Virus record (IMG/VR): IMGVR_UViG_3300029893_000419
Span: 1-42,966 of that record
DNA length: 42,966 bases
Source of the DNA: a virus
Direction: 5' to 3' (one strand)
The notes under the pieces were generated by a model, which worked only from the letters and a program-made list of their open reading frames with translations, was not told where the DNA came from and made no database searches. Of the stretch, positions 23,430 through 30,156 are shown piece by piece (the first letter of the stretch is position 1; every line of letters starts with the position of its first letter). The translations under genes were made by a program, and so were the position numbers.

Positions 23430-23915
23430 TTAGGCGGACACCGTATGGCAAGCCGCGATGAGCTTCTCCAGCCCGCGGGTCACGTAGCTCTGCACGGAGG
23501 CCTTGGAGACCCCCAGCGCCCGCGCCGCGTCGCCGTAGCTCATCCCCTCCGCCTTGACCATCAGGACCGCCTCGCGCTCGCGTGGCGACAGCCCCCGCAG
23601 GGCCGCCAGCACCGCCTCGCGCTGTGCCCGGCGCTCCGGCGTCCGGTGGCTGCGCCGGCGGTGGATCTCCGCCGCCACCCGCGCCTGCATCCGCTGAGGG
23701 TCCATCGGCACCGTCCGGCAGGCGTCGTCCGGCGGCGGGTGGCCCCATTCCAGGTATGTCAGCGTCCAGATCAGGTCCTGCTCCATGCCGTGCAGCAGGG
23801 AGAGGTCGGCCTTGGCCGGCTCATCCTCCGTGGCGGCCCTGTTGTGGGCCCGGCGCATCGCCTCCCGGACGCCGGCCAGGCTATGGCGGTACGACGGGAT
23901 CAGGTCTCTGGCCAT
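23430..23915 (-). CDS. Sigma-70 region 4-like late regulator
   Basis: About 161 residues. The C-terminus (LRGLSPREREAVLMVKAEGMSYGDAARALGVSKASVQSYVTRGLEKLI) is a clear sigma region 4/ArpU-type helix-turn-helix. The N-terminal MARDLIPSYRHSLAGVREAMRRA with DLSLLHGMEQDLIWTLTYLEWGHPPP resembles phage transcription regulators placed just before terminase genes, which turn on late transcription. ATG 23915 has a modest GGGGGTG site; a start further upstream is possible. It is the last early gene before terS. Confidence 0.7.
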   Translation of the reverse strand: MARDLIPSYRHSLAGVREAMRRAHNRAATEDEPAKADLSLLHGMEQDLIWTLTYLEWGHPPPDDACRTVPMDPQRMQARVAAEIHRRRSHRTPERRAQREAVLAALRGLSPREREAVLMVKAEGMSYGDAARALGVSKASVQSYVTRGLEKLIAACHTVSA

Positions 23916-24007
23916 CTCGCACCCCCGCGGCCGCCGGCAGGAATCCGGCATCCCGCCGGCGAAGTCCCAGCTTGTCCAGGGCCGGGCCTCCGCGAGGAGG
24001 CTCTCTT

Positions 24008-24280
24008 TTACTCCGCCCACACCTCCATGTGCCACCCGCATTCCCGGCAGAACGCTATCGGCAGCACCTCCCTCGTCCCACAGGGCGCCACCGCAACCCG
24101 CAGCCGAGCGCCGCAACAGCAGGCCGGCCCCGGCTCCCACGGCACCGGCAGACCGTACACCGGATGCCACATCGCGGCCTGGTGCTCCAGGATCGCCACC
24201 CGCATATCCCGCGTCTCGGCCTCCGGGCTATACGGCCGGCCCAGAGGCGTCCAGAGCGGGAGCTGCATCAAGCGTGGCAC
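24008..24280 (-). CDS. Small zinc-ribbon-like protein
   Basis: 90 residues or slightly fewer. It overlaps the end of rusA by about 50 bp. It contains MRVAILEHQAAMWHPVYGLPVPWEPG and a Cys cluster CCCGAR ... CRECG suited to binding zinc. The likely start is GTG 24280 with GGAGGTGA twelve bases upstream; TTG 24271 or ATG 24268 are alternatives. Function unknown. Confidence 0.55.
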   Translation of the reverse strand: MPRLMQLPLWTPLGRPYSPEAETRDMRVAILEHQAAMWHPVYGLPVPWEPGPACCCGARLRVAVAPCGTREVLPIAFCRECGWHMEVWAE

Positions 24281-24644
24281 GGCGGATCGTCACCTCCACG
24301 CGCTCGTCTTCCGCGCGGCGGACGCGGTGGATTATCACCCGACCGTCCACCACCTGCCGGTCATCGCGGTAAGCAACGCCATTGAGCGCATCCGAAATCA
24401 CCTTACCCGTGTTGTCCCAGTCACCGTGGCGGCCGCGGACGTAGACGTGTACCTCAAGCGCCACATCGCCCTCCAGCGGCCTCGCCCCCGCCGCCAGGGC
24501 CGCCAGCCGCACCTGCTCTTCGTACTCCCGCGTCTCCCGCGGGGTGTAGGCATGGGCCTCAACCATCCGCCACCCGCGCCACCGCACGGCCACGCGGGGG
24601 CGCTGTTTGGGCACAGGGCGGCCGGGGATGACGATCCGGATCAC
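24228..24644 (-). CDS. rusA: RusA-type Holliday junction resolvase
   Basis: 138 residues from GTG 24644 (GGAGG eight bases upstream). The RusA signature is plain: VIPGRPVPKQRPRVAV at the N-terminus and the acidic active site GDWDNTGKVISDALNGVAYRDDRQVV, where several Asp residues bind metal. RusA cleaves four-way junctions, helping to resolve recombination and replication intermediates before packaging. It lies in the early operon near the sigma-like regulator. Confidence 0.88.
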   Translation of the reverse strand: MIRIVIPGRPVPKQRPRVAVRWRGWRMVEAHAYTPRETREYEEQVRLAALAAGARPLEGDVALEVHVYVRGRHGDWDNTGKVISDALNGVAYRDDRQVVDGRVIIHRVRRAEDERVEVTIRRATLDAAPALDASGPAV

Positions 24645-24659
24645 ATACACCACCTCCTC

Positions 24660-25187
24660 TCAGACCGCCACTTGCTTTGCCACCTTCTCCTGGTGGTAAG
24701 CCATGAGCGCCTCTTTTGGCTGCCCTTTGAGCCGTTGGACTTCTTCCGCCGTATAGATGGGCATTCCCCGTTTCTCAGCGTTCTTCCGGTGTTTTGGATC
24801 CAGCAAAACGATGATGAGATCGTCCAGGACCGCAGAGTTGATCACTACCCAAGCAGGGGTTGAACCGCTTTCACGCCAGCGGACCGGCAGCCCGTCCACC
24901 GCCCGGTCGTCCATGGCCTGGCCCAGCTCGCTGACCTGGAGCAGCCAGACCAGGCGCCCGGCATGCGGCGCCAGCTCGGCTTTGTATTTGGCCCATTCCG
25001 CCTCCGGGATCTGGCCGTTGGCCAAACGCCACTTGCCGCCTGCCGAAACGATCCTGGCCCCCAGGCAGCGCAGCCCGTGGAGGATGCCCGTCAGATCCGT
25101 GCAGAAGGCTTCGGCGTTGATCAGCAACCTCGTCCACTGCTCGCTGTCGGCCTTCAGGTCCGGGCGCGGGTCTTGGCGTATATCCAT
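24660..25187 (-). CDS. Hypothetical early protein, 175 aa
   Basis: ATG 25187 follows AAGGAGTGG. Residues 10-60 are helical (WTRLLINAEAFCTDLTGILHGLRCLGARIV) and later parts read LVWLLQVSELGQAMDD and VINSAVLDDLIIVLLDPKHRKNAEKRG, with a C-terminal basic helix. It sits directly downstream of the iteron-rich region. I recognise no family; a replication-associated role is possible from context only. Confidence 0.6.
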   Translation of the reverse strand: MDIRQDPRPDLKADSEQWTRLLINAEAFCTDLTGILHGLRCLGARIVSAGGKWRLANGQIPEAEWAKYKAELAPHAGRLVWLLQVSELGQAMDDRAVDGLPVRWRESGSTPAWVVINSAVLDDLIIVLLDPKHRKNAEKRGMPIYTAEEVQRLKGQPKEALMAYHQEKVAKQVAV

Positions 25188-25204
25188 AACTAGCCACTCC
25201 TTCC

Positions 25205-25527
25205 ATATCCTCCGTAACTCCCGACCGCTCCCGACCTGGTTTTTAAAAAGTCGGGAGCTGATTTTCCTTAGAGCCACAAGGCTTTATTGGTATTGCTCCC
25301 GACTTTTCCGACTTTCCCGACCATGTTGTTCCTATAGTGCTTTCATAGAAATTGCTATGGGATGTTGCAATTTGGTCGGGAGAGTCGGGAGCGAGCCGTG
25401 AAACATTAGAGCCTCAAGGCTTTCCGGGCGTGAAACAAGTCGGAAAAAAGTCGGGAGGGTCGGGAGCAAAAGTCGGGAGATTTTAGGATTATGTAAACAC
25501 TCCCGACTTTCCCGACTTTCCCGACCA
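25205..25527. repeat. Iteron-like repeat cluster, putative replication origin
   Basis: This non-coding stretch between the primase-helicase gene and the 175-aa gene carries 13 copies of TCGGGA/TCCCGA in both orientations. They start at 25219, 25229, 25251, 25297, 25315, 25376, 25385, 25451, 25460, 25473, 25501, 25510 and 25519. Many extend to CTCCCGAC/GTCGGGAG and several are spaced 9-10 bp. An AT-rich segment lies between clusters (25321-25375). This is the look of a replicator-binding origin beside a primase gene. Confidence 0.65.
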
Positions 25528-28170
25528 TCATTTGAACCACTCCTCTCTGCAGATCAGCGCGATTTTCCGCCCCGGCCCATCCCCGCGCTTGACCCGCAGG
25601 TTTTTTCCGTCTTTGGCGATCCAGCCGGCTTCGCCCCAGTCTCGCAGGACGCGCCCGGGGTCGAATCCGGCGGCGGCAATGGCCGGCTCCCAGGCCGTCG
25701 GTATCAGCACCAATTCCGTCGGGCGCGCCGACCACGATGGTGTTACCCACCAACCGTATTTGATCCGGCCATTCGCCTCGAACGCCTCCGGGTTCTGTTC
25801 AACCCATCCCAGCGTCCATTCCAGCGCCCGCTCGGCGTATGAAGCCTGTTCCCCCTCCGGTGGCAGGCATTCCAGAATCGTCATGGCCAGATCGACGGCC
25901 TCCAGGTGCGCTTCGGCTTCCTTCGCGCCGGCCAGCCACTGCGAGAAGAGGAGATCGGCGAGGCAGACCGTCGCGATCCCGTCCAGATGGGCCGGCCGCA
26001 GGTCCCGTCCCGCCCGCCCGGCGATCTCCTCCCGCAGCCGGACATGTACCGCCCGCAGGCGTTCGGCAGACTCAAACAGCAGGCGGTTGACGAACGCCGG
26101 GCCGGCATGGCCATGGCAGTCCTGGACGAACCGGTGCATTTCCTGGGCCAGGTTCTTGTCCGGCATGGGTTCTCCGTACAGGTCCAGCACCCGCCCCTGC
26201 TGACCGGAGAAATCCTTGGAGGTGGTCATGGGCACCTCGCCCGACGTCAGGGCCACTAGGCGCCACGTCGCCGTCGTCTGGAGGCCTCCGCCGCGGCTGC
26301 CCCGAGTCTTGCCCGTCCCCTGGGCCAGCAGGTAGGCCAGTGTGCGCCTGAACTCGACGTGATCCTGGAGCTGCAGCTCATCCAGCCCCAGGAGCAGGTC
26401 CGAGAATAGGGCCGCCAGGCGTTCCACTCCGACCTTGGTGGCATAGAGGCTGGCCATCAGCCGCTCCGGGTCGCCCCACGCCGAGACGGCCAGTTTGATG
26501 ACGGCCGACTTGCCGGCCCCGGACTCGTGGCACAGATGGACGATGAACGACCGCACCTTCAGGGGCTTGAGCAGGGGGCCGGAAAACGCTGCGGCCAGGC
26601 CGAACCGGGCCAGGGGTGAAGCCGCCCGGGCTCTGGTGGCCAGGGCCAGCCAGTCTGTCAGGTTGCCTGTTGCTCGAAATCCGGTAACTATAAGGGCGTC
26701 GCCGCTCCCCTCAGGGTGGAGATGGATATTGCGCTCCCCGATGGGCCGGCCGGCCAGGAAGGTGGAGTCGTCGATCCAGCCGTTTGTGGAAGAAAGGTCC
26801 TGCCGGGCCAACTGGCCGACGTTGTAAGCCTCGAAGGCGTCCAGATACTTGACCACGGCCGTTGCATTGGCCGAGGTGACCGGCAGTCCGAACTCGGCCA
26901 TGTCCACAAGCTTCCGTGCATTCATCGCCACGGCGCGGTTGACCCATTGGCCCTGCTCCCGGCCGCGGTGGTGATAGCGGAGGTCAAGGAATATGCGTCC
27001 GGAGCGGATGTCTTCCCCGACGCTCCCGATCCAGATCGGCGCCATGGTTATCGGGACGAGCTCCTCATCTCCTTGCACCACCTTCCGGTAGTACAATCCC
27101 CCGGGCTGGAGGGCATAAGGGTATGGCACCTCCAGAGGCTTGATGGAGAACCCTTCCGCAGGCGGCGCGGCGGCCGCCTGCTCCTCAACGGCGGTCTTGC
27201 GTTGCCAGACATGGCATTCTTCTTTCCCCGGGCAGAACTTCGAGGACCAGATCGGGTCGTCGCACCCGAGCGAGACATAACCCTGACCGCCGGCGCCGGA
27301 GTAAGCGCTGTCGACCTTCTGCTGTACGGCCGCATCGGATACCGGCGGCTGGCACCGGCTGTTCGCCTGCTGGACCAGCGCTAGGGCCACCTCCTGCGGG
27401 TAACCGGCCCGGCGCAGGTGTTTTGCCAGGGTAAAGAGGCTTACATCCCGCCCCCCCTCGTCCACGCCGTTTTCCAGGAACGCCTTGGCGCAGGCGAGCA
27501 GCGCGCCCCGTAGCGGCACCACGTTCGCCGGCGGCGATTGGCGCCTGGGATCTGAGACCAGCTTGATTCCGTGAGCCTCGATCACTGCATCCAGCTCCGC
27601 AGCGGTCATACGACGGACGACCGCGAGGAACTCCTCGAGGGAGAGGGCCCGCGGGCCGTCAACCATCACCCGCCGGCCATTGGTCGTGTGCGGGGGGAAA
27701 TAGGGCAGGTTGATGTAGTTCCCGAAACGCACCCGGGTGGCGTAATCCTGCTTGGGAAACACCTCAGGCGCCGGCCGCTCGGGAGCCGCCGTTTTCCAGG
27801 CTGCCAGAAGAAGCGCCCGAACCTTCCTGGCCGGCACTGGCTCGGAGAAGAAGACCCAGACGTGGTATCCCTTCGACTTCGAGGTCTCTATGTACGCCGG
27901 GACGTCCCAGTCCATGAGGGTGTCCCGGACCTCTGCTGCCAGAATAGGGTCATCCTCATCGATGTCGATGGCCGCGAACCAGACCGTGCCGTCGGGCAAG
28001 AGAGGATAGATCCCAAGCGACTCGTATCCCCGCAGGTGACGGACGTACTCCTTGAGCGTGACGGGCTGTTTGACGCACTGGCCGCCCACCTTGCCCCAGG
28101 CGTCCTCCCGTCCCCGAAACAGCAGGGCGAACTGTTCGGCCAGGTCGTTCTGTGGTGCAACGATCACCAT
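25528..28170 (-). CDS. AEP primase-DUF927 helicase fusion
   Basis: 880 residues from ATG 28170. The N-terminus is an archaeo-eukaryotic primase: FAAIDIDEDD provides metal-binding Asp69 and Asp71, and TSKSKGYHVWVFFSEP carries the conserved His103. A Cys cluster (GCDDPIWSSKFCPGKEECHVW) follows at about 300-325 and could hold zinc or iron-sulfur. The C-terminal half is a DUF927-type helicase/ATPase: IVHLCHESGAGKSAVIKLAV is Walker A and LLLGLDELQLQ Walker B. It probably initiates and unwinds at the adjacent iteron region. Its 3' end abuts those repeats. Confidence 0.85.
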   Translation of the reverse strand: MVIVAPQNDLAEQFALLFRGREDAWGKVGGQCVKQPVTLKEYVRHLRGYESLGIYPLLPDGTVWFAAIDIDEDDPILAAEVRDTLMDWDVPAYIETSKSKGYHVWVFFSEPVPARKVRALLLAAWKTAAPERPAPEVFPKQDYATRVRFGNYINLPYFPPHTTNGRRVMVDGPRALSLEEFLAVVRRMTAAELDAVIEAHGIKLVSDPRRQSPPANVVPLRGALLACAKAFLENGVDEGGRDVSLFTLAKHLRRAGYPQEVALALVQQANSRCQPPVSDAAVQQKVDSAYSGAGGQGYVSLGCDDPIWSSKFCPGKEECHVWQRKTAVEEQAAAAPPAEGFSIKPLEVPYPYALQPGGLYYRKVVQGDEELVPITMAPIWIGSVGEDIRSGRIFLDLRYHHRGREQGQWVNRAVAMNARKLVDMAEFGLPVTSANATAVVKYLDAFEAYNVGQLARQDLSSTNGWIDDSTFLAGRPIGERNIHLHPEGSGDALIVTGFRATGNLTDWLALATRARAASPLARFGLAAAFSGPLLKPLKVRSFIVHLCHESGAGKSAVIKLAVSAWGDPERLMASLYATKVGVERLAALFSDLLLGLDELQLQDHVEFRRTLAYLLAQGTGKTRGSRGGGLQTTATWRLVALTSGEVPMTTSKDFSGQQGRVLDLYGEPMPDKNLAQEMHRFVQDCHGHAGPAFVNRLLFESAERLRAVHVRLREEIAGRAGRDLRPAHLDGIATVCLADLLFSQWLAGAKEAEAHLEAVDLAMTILECLPPEGEQASYAERALEWTLGWVEQNPEAFEANGRIKYGWWVTPSWSARPTELVLIPTAWEPAIAAAGFDPGRVLRDWGEAGWIAKDGKNLRVKRGDGPGRKIALICREEWFK

Positions 28171-28248
28171 GCTGTAACCCGCCTCCTATCCCGGCAGCTT
28201 CGACTGACGACGATCTGCGACCAGCTCAACCACCCTCAACCACCGCCC

Positions 28249-28893
28249 CTACTCCGCCGGCGCGATCATGACCCGCACCCGCCGGCCCCTGGCCTCGGCC
28301 GGCAGCCGGCTGACGAGCTCCGCGATGGCCCCCTCCACCTCGCGGGCCTCACCGCCCTGGCCAATCAGGAACAACTTGTGGTCATACTCCGCGATGATGC
28401 CCTCGACCTTGACGTAGGCTGCCGGCGCCGGGGCCGCTGCCTCCCTCGACACGCCGTTGACCGTTGCTGCGCCGGCGCGCCCCGCCGCCCTCTCAATCCC
28501 GTACCGGTATCGCACCTGGGTGATGATGGTCCGCGGCACGCCGAACCGCTCTGCGATCTCTCTATCCAGCAGTCCCTCAGACGCAAGCCGCCGAATCTCG
28601 GCGACCTCCTCCTCCGTCCACCGCCGGTTGACCGGCTTGGGTACGGCTTGATCCGTCATAGCCACCGCCTCCTCGTCGGTCTGTTTCGTGGCGGACTGTT
28701 GCGTCGCCCGCCGCCACGCGAGGTTGAGAGGGCGCTTCTCCCGCCGTTCCGGGCGGCGCGCCCTGTACCGCGCCAGCTCTTCCTCGCTCAGCCGGTACTC
28801 GACCACCGGGCCGGCGGCGTAGTCGGGGCTTGGCCGGTGCGTCTCCGACGGCAGGATGATCCCGTCAGGTCCGCGGTGCTTGCAATACGGCAT
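28249..28893 (-). CDS. HTH protein of the early operon
   Basis: 214 residues if it starts at ATG 28893, which overlaps the upstream stop (TGATG). A central HTH (NRRWTEEEVAEIRRLASEGLLDREIAERFGVPRTIITQVRYRYG) is clear. The C-terminus (YVKVEGIIAEYDHKLFLIGQGGEAREVEGAIAELVS) is a small alpha/beta domain. An internal ATG at 28659 with GGAGG eight bases upstream would give a shorter 136-aa form beginning at the HTH. A DNA-binding regulator is likely; the target is unknown. Confidence 0.6.
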   Translation of the reverse strand: MPYCKHRGPDGIILPSETHRPSPDYAAGPVVEYRLSEEELARYRARRPERREKRPLNLAWRRATQQSATKQTDEEAVAMTDQAVPKPVNRRWTEEEVAEIRRLASEGLLDREIAERFGVPRTIITQVRYRYGIERAAGRAGAATVNGVSREAAAPAPAAYVKVEGIIAEYDHKLFLIGQGGEAREVEGAIAELVSRLPAEARGRRVRVMIAPAE

Positions 28894-29366
28894 CAGGGCC
28901 ACACCTCCGCCGCCACGATCCACCTGCCCCACCGCAGCGCCTCCTCCCGGCTTGGCATCCATACGTCTACCACCGGCGGCGTCCGCCCCTCACAAGCCGG
29001 GCAGCGATCCTCCACGACGACGCGCCCAATGCCGGGGATGTCCAGCACCGTCCCCAGCGGAAACACCCGCCAGTCGGTTGCCGCCACGCCGGGCCGTCCC
29101 CGTGTCCCCGTCGCCGTCCGGCAGGCCGGGTCGTAGCAGGTGTAGGCGGTGACCTCGACCCGCACCGTCCGCCCGATCTCCCGCTCCACCTCCGTCGGGG
29201 TGGGCCATGTCGGCTCCTCCGGCGGCAACAGCGCCACCGCAGGCGCGGGCGCTTCGGCGACGCGGGCGGGGTGGGTGAGGCGCCAACCGGCGACGGCGAC
29301 GCCGATCAGGAGCGCCCACAGGGCCAGGGAGATCGCAAGCGCAGCGAGGAGCGTCCGCAGGCTCAC
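28893..29366 (-). CDS. Membrane-anchored 3D-domain protein
   Basis: 157 residues from GTG 29366. A strong N-terminal membrane segment (LLAALAISLALWALLIGVAVAGW) is followed by a proline-rich linker and a 3D domain with VEVTAYTCYDPACRTATGT, PLGTVLDIPGIGRVVVEDRCPACEG and VDVWMPSREEALRWG, carrying the expected acidic residues. 3D domains occur in peptidoglycan-cleaving MltA/RlpA-type proteins. The start overlaps the upstream stop. It is unusual to find it among replication genes. Confidence 0.75.
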   Translation of the reverse strand: MSLRTLLAALAISLALWALLIGVAVAGWRLTHPARVAEAPAPAVALLPPEEPTWPTPTEVEREIGRTVRVEVTAYTCYDPACRTATGTRGRPGVAATDWRVFPLGTVLDIPGIGRVVVEDRCPACEGRTPPVVDVWMPSREEALRWGRWIVAAEVWP

Positions 29367-29596
29367 CGGCTTTCCTCCTCCTTCCGTCGGCGCCGCTCGT
29401 CGCGGATGATGCGCCAGACGTCGGCCAGATACCACTCATGCATCTCCCGGAGGCGACGTTGAGACAGCCAGAGACGGTACATCGCTTGCTTCGGCGCCTC
29501 AACCTCGATCTCGAACAGCCGCGTCTCGATGCGCCGCAGCCCGGCCCGCGCCGACGCGATCCGGCGCTGCTGGCGGAGGAGGTCGGCGTCGGTCAC
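29363..29596 (-). CDS. Small basic helical protein, 77 aa
   Basis: GTG 29596 overlaps the stop of the upstream gene (GTGA). The sequence is mostly helical and rich in Arg/Glu/Gln (DADLLRQQRRIASARAGLRRIETRLFEIEVE, then REMHEWYLADVWRIIRDERRRRKEE). It is co-translated between two membrane proteins. Function unknown; a coiled-coil partner of its neighbours is one idea. Confidence 0.55.
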   Translation of the reverse strand: MTDADLLRQQRRIASARAGLRRIETRLFEIEVEAPKQAMYRLWLSQRRLREMHEWYLADVWRIIRDERRRRKEEESR

Positions 29597-29946
29597 CGCC
29601 ACGCCCACCACCACCCCACCACAGCGATCGCCGCCAGCGCCCAGGCGAGGCGATGCAGCCATCTCCCGGTGGCGTCGTAGGCGGCTATCAACCGCCGCTC
29701 GGCTTCGTCCCAGTCGATGGCCTCCAAAGCCATGCGTTCCTGCACCACGACATCGCGCAACTCGGCGATGCGCGCCTCAGCCGCCCGCAGGCGGTGGTAG
29801 GCCGCGTCGCTCGCGGGGTCAGCGTCGTATCGCTCACGGGCCAACCGCCACTCGGCCACGGCCTCGCGCCAGACCTGGATATCCTGCCAGCCATCTCCGA
29901 ATGCATCATCCCGCCCGTGAGGGGCATAATAGATAGGGGTGTCCAT
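29593..29946 (-). CDS. Coiled-coil membrane protein, 117 aa
   Basis: ATG 29946 follows AAAGGAGAT. A helical region with heptads (YHRLRAAEARIAELRDVVVQERMALEAIDWDEAERRLIAAY) is followed by one C-terminal membrane helix (LHRLAWALAAIAVVGWWWAW). It opens the three-gene set with the helical protein and the 3D-domain protein, all coupled by stop/start overlaps, so a membrane or envelope complex is inferred. Confidence 0.6.
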   Translation of the reverse strand: MDTPIYYAPHGRDDAFGDGWQDIQVWREAVAEWRLARERYDADPASDAAYHRLRAAEARIAELRDVVVQERMALEAIDWDEAERRLIAAYDATGRWLHRLAWALAAIAVVGWWWAWR

Positions 29947-30156
29947 CGTGGCATCTCCTTTCCCGCTGGGCGGCCACGGTTCGCGGCCACGCCGCCCAGC
30001 CTTGTCTATGTACGCCCCGGCCCCCTACCTGCCGGAGCCTGTCCGGGCCGCTCTCACGCGCCGGCCTCGCACCGCCCCATTCGAGGCGCCGCGCCAGCCT
30101 CGCCCGGACGCCCGACCTTCGCGCCGCCGTCCCCCGTGAGTGGCGGCGGTCATCGG
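29947..30156. other. Non-coding gap with long hairpin
   Basis: A 210-bp gap. GCTGGGCGGC at 29965-29974 pairs perfectly with GCCGCCCAGC at 29991-30000. On the minus strand the hairpin lies just before the ribosome binding site of the 29946 gene and lacks a T-run, so it may be a leader structure. The rest (30001-30156) is very GC-rich; I see no gene there. Confidence 0.4.

Noticed and set aside
25205-25527. Repeat cluster as a CRISPR array
   Set aside because: Repeats are only 6-8 bp, occur in both orientations and have irregular spacing; no spacer-like units or cas genes are present.
25406-25753. Minus-strand reading frame through the iteron cluster
   Set aside because: Its sequence is just the repeats translated, and it overlaps the end of the primase gene in another frame.
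27571-29136. Long + strand reading frame opposite the primase and HTH genes
   Set aside because: It crosses several genes with good motifs and ribosome binding sites on the minus strand; its translation is Arg/Pro/His-rich without motifs.
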